DNA of 64,000 nt from Proteobacteria bacterium UBA4457 (GTDB lineage: Bacteria > Pseudomonadota > Gammaproteobacteria > Ga0077536): positions 4,129 to 68,128 of the forward strand of contig DGOV01000094.1 in NCBI GenBank assembly GCA_002390205.1. The letters are read 5' to 3'. The notes beneath the pieces were generated by a model. That model was not told the origin of the DNA and did no database searches. It saw nothing but the letters and a program-made list of their open reading frames with translations. Positions within the stretch are counted from its first letter, which is position 1; each line of letters opens with the position of its first letter. The translations under genes were made by a program, and so were the position numbers. Of this stretch, positions 1 through 9,473 are shown in pieces.

Positions 1-2
1 GA

Positions 3-2360
3 GACATTTCTAGTGTGTCAGAATCTTACCGCGAAGAAGATAATCGGGTGTACAGGCATGGAAAAAATGCGATCGAGTTAGACATAAAAAGATCCATTAA
101 CACCGATGCCTTAGATTCTTCTGAAACGGTCAGTAATTACGTGGAGGAACTCAATAGTAGGCTTCCGCCGCAGATCCAAGTCGAGCAATATGATGTTCGT
201 GCGAAATCTATTCGAGAGAGAATCGATTTGCTACTTCGAAACGGTATTGGTGGTTTAATTTTAGTTTTGGCAGTTTTGTTTTTGTTTTTAAACGCTCGAG
301 TTGCGATCTGGGTTGCAATAGGCATTCCAGCTTCATTGCTGGCTACAGTTGCTATTATGTGGGTGAGTGGCCAGACAATTAATATGATCAGTCTTTTTGG
401 AATGATTATGGCCATAGGTATTGTAGTTGACGACGCTATCGTAGTAGGAGAGCATGCAGAATACCAATTTCGTCAGGGATTGTCGTCATTAGAGGCTGCT
501 GTGACTGGCGCTACTAGAATGGCAGCCCCTGTGCTTGCTTCGACAATGACAACAGTGGCAGCTTTCTTACCGTTGTTTGTCATTTCAGGGATTATGGGTC
601 AAATAATCTCAGCGATTCCGTTTGTAGTAGTTGCGGTGCTCGTCGCCAGTTTAGTAGAGTGTTTTTTGGTATTGCCAGCCCACCTTGCGCATTCCTTAAA
701 ACGAGAGGATACGACATCTCAAAAAGCTGGTTTCCGTGTTTGGTTTGATAATGGGTTCGAACAATTTAAAGAGTTCAAATTCAAACGGTTTACTCGTTTT
801 TCGGTACGTAACAGATATGCAACTGTGGTCTTTGCTGTTGCTGCTTTAATTATATCAGTCGGCGCTGTTTTAGGAGGAAGAGTAGGTTACCAGTTTTTCC
901 CATCTCCTGAGGCAGAAACCATATATGCCAAATTAGAAATGAGGAAAGGAACTTCCAGAGAGGAAACCAAGCGCGCCATTTTGGCTGTTGAGGGGAGTTT
1001 ATACGGCGCGCTTACTGAAATGGATGTTGACCCAAATGACTTGGTTGTTATGACGCTTGCGAAGACTGGTGTTTCTGTTGGGACAGGAGGTCAAATGTCC
1101 CTAGGCAGCGATAGTACTTTAGCGGGAGTGCATGCTGAGTTGGTTTCTTCAGAGGAACGAGACATGAAGGCCTCAGAAGTTATTCAAGCCTGGCGCAAAG
1201 CAGTTTCTATCCCCAATAATGCCTCTTCTTTGACATTTGAGTCACAAAGAAGCGGCCCACCTGGCGGAGACTTAGATGTGCGGCTTTCAGGTGGATCGGT
1301 GGCGAAATTGAAGGAGGCAGCACAGGAAGTAGCATTGCTTCTAAGCAAGTATAGTGGAGTCAGCGACATTGAGGACAATCTCCCATATGGAAAACCAGAA
1401 ACGCATATACAGCTTAATAGTCGAGGAAGAGCTTTAGGTTTTTCTACAGTTTCTTTGGCAAATCAAGTACGTGACGCAGTGGATGGTATCGTCGCGAAGC
1501 GGTTTCCAAGAGGAGAGGAGGAAGTCTGGATACGGGTCCAATATGATAGGGATTTGGTGAGAGCAGGATTGCTAAATAAATTATATGTTCGTGCTCCTGA
1601 TGGGTCTAGAGTAAAGCTGATGGGAGTTGCTGATTTTAAAAAAGAAACAGGCTTTTCGATTATTCGACGAGAGGATGGTCAGCGAGAGGTCTCAATTAGA
1701 GCTGAAGTAGACATGACAATGACTAGGCCACAGTATCTAAGACAGGGCTTAGTCCGTGATGGGTTAGAAGATATATGTAACCGGTACGGGTTGACTTACA
1801 AGTTTGGTGGTCGCGCGCAAGAGGAAAAAGAAACGACTTCAGATATGCTTGTCGGAACAGTTCTGGGTCTTGTTTTTATTTACATCATTTTGGCTTGGGT
1901 TTTTTCTAGCTATGTCAGGCCATTCGTCATTATGGCTGTGATACCTACAGGATTTGTAGGCGCAGTTTTAGGGCATGCCATTTGGGGCTTTGATCTAACT
2001 ATCCTGAGTATTTTTGCTATTCTTGGACTATCTGGAATTGTGATTAATGATTCAATAGTTTTGGTTAAAACGGTCGATGAAAGAGCAGTTAAGGAGACTT
2101 TGCTAGACGCTGTTGTTAATGGAAGTGGAGATCGATTACGGGCTGTTATTTTGACTTCCGCGACTACGATAGGAGGGCTTTTGCCTTTGCTTTTCGAAAC
2201 AAGTTTACAGGCACAATTTTTAATACCTATGGCGTTGACGCTTGTATTTGGTCTTGCGTTAACGACTTTTATTGTTTTAATTCTAATTCCTGCATTGATC
2301 TTGATTGAAGATGATATCTGCCGATTTTTCAGTAATAAAATATTCACCAAAGAACTATAG
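3..2360 (+). CDS. RND-family efflux permease, C-terminal part (5' end outside window)
   Basis: The reading frame is open to the window edge, so only about the last 785 residues of a roughly 1000-1050 residue inner-membrane transporter are present. Visible features are a hydrophobic run near residues 80-115 of the visible part, a VDDAIVVGE segment that carries the paired Asp of the proton relay in TM4 of AcrB-like pumps, a long periplasmic porter domain, and a second membrane half beginning near residue 610. RND permeases use the proton motive force to export drugs, lipids or metals through a periplasmic adaptor and an outer-membrane channel; those partners would lie upstream. The substrate cannot be read. 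The stop codon overlaps the convergent MATE gene by six bases. Confident at family level. Confidence 0.93.
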   Translation, partial: DISSVSESYREEDNRVYRHGKNAIELDIKRSINTDALDSSETVSNYVEELNSRLPPQIQVEQYDVRAKSIRERIDLLLRNGIGGLILVLAVLFLFLNARVAIWVAIGIPASLLATVAIMWVSGQTINMISLFGMIMAIGIVVDDAIVVGEHAEYQFRQGLSSLEAAVTGATRMAAPVLASTMTTVAAFLPLFVISGIMGQIISAIPFVVVAVLVASLVECFLVLPAHLAHSLKREDTTSQKAGFRVWFDNGFEQFKEFKFKRFTRFSVRNRYATVVFAVAALIISVGAVLGGRVGYQFFPSPEAETIYAKLEMRKGTSREETKRAILAVEGSLYGALTEMDVDPNDLVVMTLAKTGVSVGTGGQMSLGSDSTLAGVHAELVSSEERDMKASEVIQAWRKAVSIPNNASSLTFESQRSGPPGGDLDVRLSGGSVAKLKEAAQEVALLLSKYSGVSDIEDNLPYGKPETHIQLNSRGRALGFSTVSLANQVRDAVDGIVAKRFPRGEEEVWIRVQYDRDLVRAGLLNKLYVRAPDGSRVKLMGVADFKKETGFSIIRREDGQREVSIRAEVDMTMTRPQYLRQGLVRDGLEDICNRYGLTYKFGGRAQEEKETTSDMLVGTVLGLVFIYIILAWVFSSYVRPFVIMAVIPTGFVGAVLGHAIWGFDLTILSIFAILGLSGIVINDSIVLVKTVDERAVKETLLDAVVNGSGDRLRAVILTSATTIGGLLPLLFETSLQAQFLIPMALTLVFGLALTTFIVLILIPALILIEDDICRFFSNKIFTKEL

Positions 2361-3689
2361 CTGAATTTTGGTCCACTTCCTCCCGATCCAAAAGTTAATC
2401 CAGATCCCGGTTTGCACCATTCGATAAACTAACTGGGTTAACCAAATCGCGGTAAGACCGTAACCTAGAACGGGCCCTATTAAATAGGCTATCGGCAAGA
2501 AAACAACCCATTGACCTAAGACTACAACAGTCATTACACGACGCGTATCACCCGCCCCCAGCAATGCACCTTGGAGGACAACGCCTGTTGCCTCATATAA
2601 AATGCTAATACCTATTAGCCGCATGGGCCAGATGGCGAGGTCAAAAGTGTCGGGAGCTAACTTGTACAGCGAGTTCAGGATGATTTCAGGTGCCACTACA
2701 AATGGCAGTCCAATCAGAAACATTCCGAAAAAAGCTACTTTAGACACATCCCAACCCCACTCCACTGCATCTTCCGCATCGCCTTTCCCTAAAGCTTGCC
2801 CGACCAACGTTGCAGCGGCCAACCCCATTCCCATTCCGGGTAGCAAGGTTATAAGCCACATAGTGATTAGAACATTAGCCGCAGCGACCTCTGCCACTCC
2901 TATTTTTCCGATAATCCAAAACATTACGATGAATCCTGCGGCAAAAAACATCTGTTGTATGCCGTTAGGTAACGACAATTTGATTAGCTGATAAATTTCA
3001 TTTGGCCTTGGGAGTCTCTTTAAGAAACCGTGTTGTCGAGCATGCCTAAATCCCAGAATGAAATAAGTTAAGGTGCCAAAGCCGATTGCAATTACTGACG
3101 CGATAGCAGCACCATCAACTCCAAGTTTAGGAGCTCCTAGATTGCCGAAGATGAGAATATAATTTAAGAAGATGTTGACGGCGTGCATTGAAACCAGTGA
3201 TTTCAAGTAAAGCCATGTCATATCTACTGCGTTCCAATATCCCCGAAACGCAAAATTTGCCGCCACAAAAACAATACTGATTGCCCTGATCTGTAGGTAA
3301 GGAATTCCAAGTTCAGCCACGTTTGGATCACTGCTCAGAATGGGGAAGAATTTTGGTGCTAACCAAATAAGTCCGAGTGTTAAGAACGGGCTTGCAATTA
3401 ATATGACTACCAGCGCCGTATTGAGACAATGAGCTGTAGTGTCGCTCCTTCCTTGTCCTTTTTGTCGTGACGCAGATGCCTGCACCCCTGTAGATAGACC
3501 AAGGAGTAAAGCTTGGGAAAAAAAAAGTATGAACCCCCCAAATCCTACTGCTGCTAATGCTGCATTACTCTCGCTCAATCGGCTGACCATAGCCGTATCT
3601 ACTAAGTTTAAGATATTTTGAGAGACCATAGCGCCGATAATAGGGAGCGCTAATACTGTTATGCGACGCACGCGTTGTGATTCAAGCAA
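2355..3689 (-). CDS. MATE-family efflux transporter
   Basis: A 444-residue, strongly hydrophobic protein with the two-halved, roughly 12-helix pattern of MATE (DinF/NorM-like) cation-coupled exporters. The N-terminus reads LPIIGAMVSQNILNLVDTAM, the typical TM1 sequence of the family. The only usable start is a TTG at 3689 with no clear ribosome binding site, but it places the family start correctly and an in-frame stop lies about 35 bases upstream. The gene is convergent with the RND permease and shares its last six bases. Substrate unknown; probably toxic organic cations or metabolites. Two efflux pumps side by side fit an environmental detoxification role, but this is inference. Confidence 0.92.
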   Translation of the reverse strand: MLESQRVRRITVLALPIIGAMVSQNILNLVDTAMVSRLSESNAALAAVGFGGFILFFSQALLLGLSTGVQASASRQKGQGRSDTTAHCLNTALVVILIASPFLTLGLIWLAPKFFPILSSDPNVAELGIPYLQIRAISIVFVAANFAFRGYWNAVDMTWLYLKSLVSMHAVNIFLNYILIFGNLGAPKLGVDGAAIASVIAIGFGTLTYFILGFRHARQHGFLKRLPRPNEIYQLIKLSLPNGIQQMFFAAGFIVMFWIIGKIGVAEVAAANVLITMWLITLLPGMGMGLAAATLVGQALGKGDAEDAVEWGWDVSKVAFFGMFLIGLPFVVAPEIILNSLYKLAPDTFDLAIWPMRLIGISILYEATGVVLQGALLGAGDTRRVMTVVVLGQWVVFLPIAYLIGPVLGYGLTAIWLTQLVYRMVQTGIWINFWIGRKWTKIQL

Positions 3690-3832
3690 GATTTTGGGCT
3701 TTATGTTTGGTAAATTGTAAGGTCAGTCGAAGTCGGTAATTTTTCGACAAGTTGTGAGCACAGCATATATCCTTAGTTAGCAAGAAGCCATGACAGCTTC
3801 GGCGTGTGATGACATTTAGGAGTAGAGCGGCA

Positions 3833-5269
3833 ATGCATTATAAGAATGAGCTTGATGATTTAGATGCTACTGCAATGGCAGACTTAGTTCGGGCTGGCGA
3901 GATCTCTGCCTTGGAGTTGGTTGATAATTCGATTTATCGATGTGAGCAAGTGAATGGACTGTTAAATGCGGTAATAACCGAAATGTTTGACGACGCTCGT
4001 CAGAAAGCAAGTAAAAAAATCCCTGAAGGTCCTTTTGCAGGAGTTCCTTTTTTAATGAAGGACTTTGCAGCGGAGGTAGCGGGCGTCGCCTTTCAAGAAG
4101 GGAGTTGTTTTCTAAAAGATTATATTCCCTCTCAGGACTCAGAGATTTACACACGATTTTGCAGATCAGGCCTTATTACCATTGGTAAAACAAATCTGCC
4201 CGAATTTGCTATTGGAGTGACAACAGAGCCAAAACTATTTGGTTCTACTCATAATCCCTGGGATTTGACGAGAACACCAGGAGGGTCTAGTGGAGGCGCG
4301 GGGGCAGCAGTTGCAGCTAGAGTCGTACCAATGGCTCATGGAAATGATGTTGGAGGTTCTATACGAATTCCTGCTTCTGCTTGCGGTTTGGTAGGTTTGA
4401 AGCCCACGAGAGGTCGTTCTACTTTAGCTCCACATTATGGTGATCTACTTGGAGGTTTTTTTGTTGAGAATGGCTTGACCCGAAGTGTCCGGGACTGCGC
4501 TGGTTTGTTGGATGTGATTTCAGGGCCAGGTATTGGAGAGCCCTATATGGCAGCTCCTCGTGTAGGTCTATATGCGGACGATATTGGCAAAGACCCCGGG
4601 AATTTAAAAATTGCTTATTCGACAGTCACTCCTCTCGGAGATCCGCTAGATGAAGAGTGCATCAAAGCTATTTTAGCTACTGCTAAAACTTGTGAAGAAC
4701 TTGGCTTTCAAGTTTCAGAAGCAGCTCCTTCCTTTGATGCGATGGAACTTTGGACGAAATTTACATCGCTGCTTGCCTCTGGCGTGGCCTGGGCAATGTC
4801 AGATTGGAGTCGGCGGCTCGGACGAGATCTTTCAGAGAGTGATTTTGAGGAATTCGTTTGGGCTTTTGGTCAGCGTGGATTTGCGCTCAGCGCATCAGAA
4901 TACCTTCTGGCTATGCAAGATGTACAGGCTCAGGTTAGGGCAATAAGCTCATTTTATGAAGAGCATGATATTTGGCTCACTACGACTTTGGGTCAGCCTC
5001 CTGTAGAGCTTGGCACCTTGGTTTATCAAGGTGACCCTTTTGAGTTGCGCAGAAGAATGGCTAGATTTTCTCCTTACACCTACTTGAGCAACGCTACAGG
5101 ACAGCCGTCTATTTCTCTTCCTTTGCATTGGACAGAAGATAACTTGCCTGTAGGTTTGCATTTTACCGCTCGTACCGGTTGTGAAAATATTTTGATTCGC
5201 TTGGCGTCAAAGCTTGAAGAGGCTTTGCCTTGGGCGCATCGGAAGCCATCAATATGCGAGGTTCTATGA
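3833..5269 (+). CDS. Amidase (amidase-signature family)
   Basis: A 478-residue serine amidohydrolase of the amidase-signature family. The Ser-cisSer-Lys triad is visible: Lys76 in FLMKDFAAE, Ser152/153 in PGGSSGGAGAA, and Ser176 in DVGGSIRIPAS. The ATG at 3833 follows a TAGGAG ribosome binding site about ten bases upstream and gives the usual family N-terminus (ELDDLDATAMADLVRAGEIS); a GTG or ATG 24-27 bases further upstream is also open. The family hydrolyses carboxylic amides. Without gatB or gatC beside it this is unlikely to be GatA, and a catabolic amidase is favoured. Substrate not predictable. Confidence 0.93.
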   Translation: MHYKNELDDLDATAMADLVRAGEISALELVDNSIYRCEQVNGLLNAVITEMFDDARQKASKKIPEGPFAGVPFLMKDFAAEVAGVAFQEGSCFLKDYIPSQDSEIYTRFCRSGLITIGKTNLPEFAIGVTTEPKLFGSTHNPWDLTRTPGGSSGGAGAAVAARVVPMAHGNDVGGSIRIPASACGLVGLKPTRGRSTLAPHYGDLLGGFFVENGLTRSVRDCAGLLDVISGPGIGEPYMAAPRVGLYADDIGKDPGNLKIAYSTVTPLGDPLDEECIKAILATAKTCEELGFQVSEAAPSFDAMELWTKFTSLLASGVAWAMSDWSRRLGRDLSESDFEEFVWAFGQRGFALSASEYLLAMQDVQAQVRAISSFYEEHDIWLTTTLGQPPVELGTLVYQGDPFELRRRMARFSPYTYLSNATGQPSISLPLHWTEDNLPVGLHFTARTGCENILIRLASKLEEALPWAHRKPSICEVL

Positions 5270-5362
5270 ATGATATTACTCGTGAATCTTTCAGCCTAGG
5301 TGTGAGTACTAATCTTTAGTCGATTCGTCACCGGAGATGGAAAAAAGATTACTTTCTTCCTG

Positions 5363-6577
5363 CTAGAGGTATTGACTTGGATCACTGGCAGCAGTGACTG
5401 AAAGTAAGACCTCTGGCGTAATGTAATGTGCGGCCTTAGCCTGCGCATCGGGATCCTCGCTTTGCGGCCCGAGATAACTGCCCAAATCCCTGCCCCAATT
5501 GACTACTGATGTCCCATATTTAAGTCGTTCTTTTTCCCACTCGGGCAAAGCTGAGGTTTCAGAAGATCCAAGCGCTTGGGCTAAAGATGCACCATCATCA
5601 GCTGCTTTCGAAACCCCCATACCCACATGTGGTCGTGCTGTGAATGCTGCATCGCCAACTAAAATTGCACGATCGAAGATTAATCTCTCAGAGAAGAAGT
5701 CATACATTGGCTGTAGGAAAGGTGCGCGCGTGGCAGCGATAATTTCTTGAATTTGTGGGGCAAGATAGTCTGTCGATTCCTTTCTCATTTTGTTTATAAG
5801 CTCCTTGCGAATCAAGTGCCGAGGAATTCCTCCCTCATAATACTTCCCAGATTCATCAGTGAGGTAATCGCTCAGGTCTTCTGCGTCGGCGGTGCGGTAC
5901 CAACCCCAGTTGTACCAGCGATCTCCGGATGTTAATTCATCTTTTGGTCCAGCTACAAGGTATCCTAGCCAGTGACCTCCAGGTGCCATCCCGAAACTTA
6001 CCTGTAGGGCGATTTGCTCTAGTACTTTAGGAGAGATTAAGCGCTCATTTATGAGTCCGCGCCAGCCTAAGTACCCCGCATAAATAGGATTGACATCTGG
6101 TGCGACTATTTTTCTCACTTGCGATTGGCTACCGTCTGCGCCAATTAACCAGTCAGCTTCAACTGAATGCCCATTACTAAAAGTAGCAGTAATCGAGTTG
6201 CTGTTAGATTTTATGCTTATTAAATTATGGTCACTATGATAGTTTCTCTCATCTATTTGTGTCCTTAAAAACCGATAGATTAGACCCCAAGAGGTCATTA
6301 TTTGAGCCATGTCTCGCGTGTGTGTAATGCGCCCTTTTTGATTTAGCATTAGCCTACCTTTTGACGGCACGCCCATTTCGTCCCTTATTTCTATCCCAGC
6401 TGTCCTTAGCGCGTCGTATAACTGATCGTGCGTTGCAATACCTGCACCGGTATTAGTCAAGGCCCCGGTAGAGCGTTCAAAAATATGTACTTTGAAACCT
6501 CGTGATTTAAGCGCTATCGCAGTAAAAAGGCCTGCCATCGATCCACCTATGATAGCTACTTCACTTCTGTTTTTCAC
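5363..6577 (-). CDS. FAD-dependent aromatic hydroxylase-like monooxygenase
   Basis: A 404-residue class A flavoprotein monooxygenase. The N-terminal Rossmann motif IIGGSMAGLFTAIALKSRGF (residues 9-28) binds the FAD ADP moiety and departs slightly from GxGxxG, as in 2,6-dihydroxypyridine hydroxylase-like proteins. The second FAD motif, ILVGDAAFTARPHVGMG, lies near residue 310, and a DG-type motif (WLIGADGSQSQVRK) lies near 145. GTG start with GGAGGG just upstream. Such enzymes use NAD(P)H and O2 to hydroxylate aromatic or N-heteroaromatic rings. The neighbouring amidase and the maleamate/N-carbamoylsarcosine-type amidohydrolase at 15.5 kb make N-heterocycle breakdown plausible, but this is inference only. 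Confidence 0.9.
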   Translation of the reverse strand: MKNRSEVAIIGGSMAGLFTAIALKSRGFKVHIFERSTGALTNTGAGIATHDQLYDALRTAGIEIRDEMGVPSKGRLMLNQKGRITHTRDMAQIMTSWGLIYRFLRTQIDERNYHSDHNLISIKSNSNSITATFSNGHSVEADWLIGADGSQSQVRKIVAPDVNPIYAGYLGWRGLINERLISPKVLEQIALQVSFGMAPGGHWLGYLVAGPKDELTSGDRWYNWGWYRTADAEDLSDYLTDESGKYYEGGIPRHLIRKELINKMRKESTDYLAPQIQEIIAATRAPFLQPMYDFFSERLIFDRAILVGDAAFTARPHVGMGVSKAADDGASLAQALGSSETSALPEWEKERLKYGTSVVNWGRDLGSYLGPQSEDPDAQAKAAHYITPEVLLSVTAASDPSQYL

Positions 6578-6616
6578 AACTAACCCTCCACAAAAATTGA
6601 TTTATTTCTACCGTAT

Positions 6617-7165
6617 TTAGTTGATTAAACTCGCTTTTTCTTGACCAAGAGATTTTAGGTGGACACCACCTTTTTTATCGATTAACAGATGTGTTATGGA
6701 TACGTTATCAGGCTGGAATAACACTAATCGATCGTCATTCTGTAGCCGTCCTATCAAAGAGTTTATGACCATGAAATGAGTGAAAATAACAGTATCATGA
6801 CTAATCGTGGTAAGAGCGTCCCAAGAGTTTGCTCTCCAATCTCTCAGTTTTGGGCTAACCTCTGTCCACCTAAGACTTGCAATTCCTTGAAGCCATTTTC
6901 GCCTATCCTTTTGTTCTAATTCAGTGGGAATTTCTTTAAAACGTTCATCTATAAAAACATACGCCCCCAATTCTTTTGCCAGCGGTGCTGCAGTTTCGCG
7001 TGCTCTAAGTAAAGGGCTTGAGTAGATTTTAAGTGGGCCTTGATCTTTGAAGCGTCTTATCACTGATTGTGATTGTTGGTGACCATGTGCGCTTAGCTCT
7101 GAATCAGTCGAGTCCGCCCATGAATGCTCAGCTTCTCCATGACGCACGAGATATATGTTGACCAT
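6617..7165 (-). CDS. Histidine phosphatase family protein (SixA/phosphoglycerate-mutase fold)
   Basis: A 182-residue protein starting MVNIYLVRHGEAEHSW. RHG is the phosphohistidine motif of the branch 1 histidine phosphatases; a second conserved Arg lies in SSPLLRARETA (residues ~51-61), and His lies in VIFTHFMV near residue 130. The length matches SixA-like phosphohistidine phosphatases better than full phosphoglycerate mutases. It follows the flavin monooxygenase on the same strand with a 39-base gap, so the two may be co-transcribed. The substrate could be a phosphohistidine protein or a small phosphoester; the sequence does not decide. Confidence 0.88.
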   Translation of the reverse strand: MVNIYLVRHGEAEHSWADSTDSELSAHGHQQSQSVIRRFKDQGPLKIYSSPLLRARETAAPLAKELGAYVFIDERFKEIPTELEQKDRRKWLQGIASLRWTEVSPKLRDWRANSWDALTTISHDTVIFTHFMVINSLIGRLQNDDRLVLFQPDNVSITHLLIDKKGGVHLKSLGQEKASLIN

Positions 7166-7406
7166 TACTTTGTAACCTTATACTTATCGCTCGTTTTTCT
7201 GCTCCATTGCACCAAGAGATCGGAATTATTCCACCTGTTGGTATTTCTAGTCATCATGAAGCTCATTAAATTGTTCTTCAAGGCTTTGCTAGAATTAGAT
7301 CTAAGGCAGTAATCGTAAAAAGGTAAACGTGTGTGCTACATTAAGATCTCTTAAATGAACTCGGGTTGAGCGAGTTTTCGTTGTTACCAAAGTAAGTGGT
7401 GCGGAT

Positions 7407-8195
7407 ATGGCAAAGTTACAATTAGGTGAACTGCAGTTTAACTACTCTATGGTGGGTCCCGCAAACGCACCAGTTATAGTCTTTTCTAATTCCTTAGGCG
7501 CGAATTTGACGATGTGGGAGCCTCAGATCGATTTTTTCCAAAAGAAATTTCGGGTTTTGACTTATGACCAAAGGGGGCACGGAGAGACAGACGTCCCTGA
7601 GCAAAGTTTCCAGTTCGATGACCTAGCCTATGATGTTATTAGATTGATAGATGCCTTGGACATAGACAAAGTGCATTTTGTCGGTTTGTCTATGGGAGGG
7701 ATGACAGCTTTAGGCCTTGCTATTAAATATCCAGAGCGCTTACTCAGTGTGACCGCAAGCAATTGTGTAGCTAGTTTTTCTCCGGAAGCAAGACAGGCTT
7801 GGACTGAGAGGGCATCGAGCGTTTCTGCTCATGGTTTGGAACCAATTCTGGAGGCAACTATACAAAGATGGTTTACTGAAACGATGATTTCAAATCAACC
7901 GGTTGATATTGCTGGTGTACGAGCAATGATTTTAAATACTACTATTGATGGCTATGTAGGATGCTGTGGCGCTATACGCGATCTAGATTATATGGAAGGA
8001 ATGGCCTCTATTAGGGTGAAAACCCTTTTGGTTGGTGGAACCTACGACTTGGGTACACCGCCAACCGAGATGAAAAAAATGGCTTCACTCATTCCCGATT
8101 CGAAATACGTTGAGCTAGATACTGCACATGTCTCAAATTTAGAGGCACCCACTGAGTTCAATCAAACGCTGGATCATTTTTTATCTGAAGTTTGA
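7407..8195 (+). CDS. Alpha/beta hydrolase, 3-oxoadipate enol-lactonase-like
   Basis: A 262-residue alpha/beta hydrolase with nucleophile elbow FVGLSMGGMTALGLA (Ser near residue 95), oxyanion-hole region VIVFSNSLGANLTMWEPQ, and C-terminal catalytic His in LDTAHVSNLEAP. Both the SNSLG segment and the overall length are typical of PcaD, which opens 3-oxoadipate enol-lactone in the beta-ketoadipate pathway. No pcaB, pcaC or pcaIJ is adjacent, so the call is at the level of PcaD-like rather than proven PcaD. The glutathione transferase-like gene follows 22 bases later on the same strand and is probably co-transcribed. Confidence 0.85.
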   Translation: MAKLQLGELQFNYSMVGPANAPVIVFSNSLGANLTMWEPQIDFFQKKFRVLTYDQRGHGETDVPEQSFQFDDLAYDVIRLIDALDIDKVHFVGLSMGGMTALGLAIKYPERLLSVTASNCVASFSPEARQAWTERASSVSAHGLEPILEATIQRWFTETMISNQPVDIAGVRAMILNTTIDGYVGCCGAIRDLDYMEGMASIRVKTLLVGGTYDLGTPPTEMKKMASLIPDSKYVELDTAHVSNLEAPTEFNQTLDHFLSEV

Positions 8196-8217
8196 TTCAT
8201 AACGGTAATTAATTTTC

Positions 8218-9162
8218 ATGAGTGTGAATCCCGAAAGTGTGGTACTTCATCATTATGATTTCTCAAACTACTCGGAGAAAGTTCGCTTAATTTTTGGGCT
8301 TAAGAGCATCTCTTGGCAGTCAGTAGTGATCCCGTCATTCGGTGCGAAGCCTTTTTATACTGCACTTACTGGGGGCTATCGTCGGACGCCCGCATTACAA
8401 ATCGGTGCTGATGTGTATTGCGATACATCTTTAATTATTAGTACTTTAGAGGAGTGCTTCCCCTTACCAAGCATTTATCCTGGTTCAAATAAGCTACGTA
8501 CAAAAATGTTATGCGAGTCCTTAGTTTATTGGGCTGAAAAGAATCTTATGCGCTCGATTGCACTTTACATTACTGGGCTTCATGCGGAATATTTTCCTGA
8601 TGAATTCCATGAAGATAGAGCAAGGCTTCACTATAGGGCTCCTCCTACGTTGAGCGCTATAAAAAATGCAGCTAGTCGTTACCTACCTCAAGTTTTATCA
8701 CAACTGCCTTTGATTGAAGAACTGCTGATCCCCGGGCAGGATTATATTTTCGAGGATGGTCTTTCTTTGGCAGATGTCTCGCTTTATCAGTGCCCTTGGT
8801 TTCTCAATATTATTGGCGGTGACTCTCACTTACTTAGAGGTATGCCTAAGGTATTAGCTTGGATGAAAAATATTGAGATGCTGGGTCATGGTAGTTGCCA
8901 AAAAATCAGTCAGACTAGTGCTCTTGAAATTGCTAGTACCTGTTTACCTGCTCAGATACATGCAGCCTGTGCATTAGATTGTGAACAGATAATCTTAGGA
9001 TCTCAGGTTGTGGTAGGCCCGTTTGGTGAGCGATCAGCCGCGAGTGGTACTTTGGTGCATGCGGATGACAAGCTGATTACTTTAGCGCACACAGGTAAAG
9101 AGTGCGGGTTGGTTCATGTACATTTCCCTAGGCACGGATATTGGGTTAAAGGCGCTTTTTAG
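8218..9162 (+). CDS. Glutathione S-transferase-like protein with a C-terminal extension
   Basis: A 314-residue protein. Residues ~8-85 form a thioredoxin-like GST N-terminal domain (LHHYDFSNYSEKVRLIFGLK, then a TPALQIGADVYCDTSLII glutathione-binding segment). Residues ~100-225 resemble the helical C-terminal domain, with the N-capping box FEDGLSLADVSLY. The last ~85 residues (about 230-314) exceed the usual 200-230 residue GST length and look like a separate small beta-rich module that I do not recognise. Probably co-transcribed with the upstream hydrolase. Substrate unknown; the GST fold is confident, catalysis is inferred. Confidence 0.8.
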   Translation: MSVNPESVVLHHYDFSNYSEKVRLIFGLKSISWQSVVIPSFGAKPFYTALTGGYRRTPALQIGADVYCDTSLIISTLEECFPLPSIYPGSNKLRTKMLCESLVYWAEKNLMRSIALYITGLHAEYFPDEFHEDRARLHYRAPPTLSAIKNAASRYLPQVLSQLPLIEELLIPGQDYIFEDGLSLADVSLYQCPWFLNIIGGDSHLLRGMPKVLAWMKNIEMLGHGSCQKISQTSALEIASTCLPAQIHAACALDCEQIILGSQVVVGPFGERSAASGTLVHADDKLITLAHTGKECGLVHVHFPRHGYWVKGAF

Positions 9163-9473
9163 CCCAAATTCGCATATATTTGAATCACGCTTTGTGTATA
9201 AAAAATAAATCCATTTGTAGTCCTAAGTATCTGTTTATCCGCTATTATCAGTTTACGCGCGGCTTGGGTATTCTACGTATTTTCAATGGGTTAGTGAACT
9301 TTTAGTCAATTTATTTTATACTAGTTGCTGGCTAGTGAATTAGTCTTCTCGTCGACATCCGGACTGATGAGCGAAGCTCAAGAGTATCTTGTGGATATTA
9401 GCCTGTTAGAGAATTGTTGCGATGCAACGAGAAATAGGACCGAGTAGGCGTTGAGTATTTAGAGGCATTAAAA
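9163..9473 (+). promoter_or_regulatory. gltA upstream region with a structured leader
   Basis: This 311-base stretch lacks a convincing gene. A TATACT near 9317-9322 could be a -10 element. Downstream the sequence folds on paper into two domains. Domain 1: GGCTAGT (9330-9336) pairs with ATTAGCC (9397-9403), enclosing ATCC/GGAT (9357-9360/9393-9396) and two tight triloop hairpins, TGAGC-GAA-GCTCA (9368-9380) and AAGA-GTA-TCTT (9380-9390). Domain 2: CCTGTT (9402-9407) pairs with AATAGG (9433-9438) around GTTGC-GAT-GCAAC (9416-9428). The domains overlap by two bases and could compete. A ribosome binding site (AGAGG) follows near 9461. Pairings are direct; function is inference. Confidence 0.45.

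Noticed and set aside
7124..7312. 62-codon plus-strand frame upstream of the enol-lactonase-like gene
   Set aside because: It overlaps the divergent phosphatase promoter region, has atypical composition and no ribosome binding site.
9357..9403. Hammerhead-like CTGATGA core in the gltA leader
   Set aside because: The GAAA strand and the cleavage-site UH are absent, and the stem placement does not fit the three-way hammerhead junction; kept only as a general structured leader.
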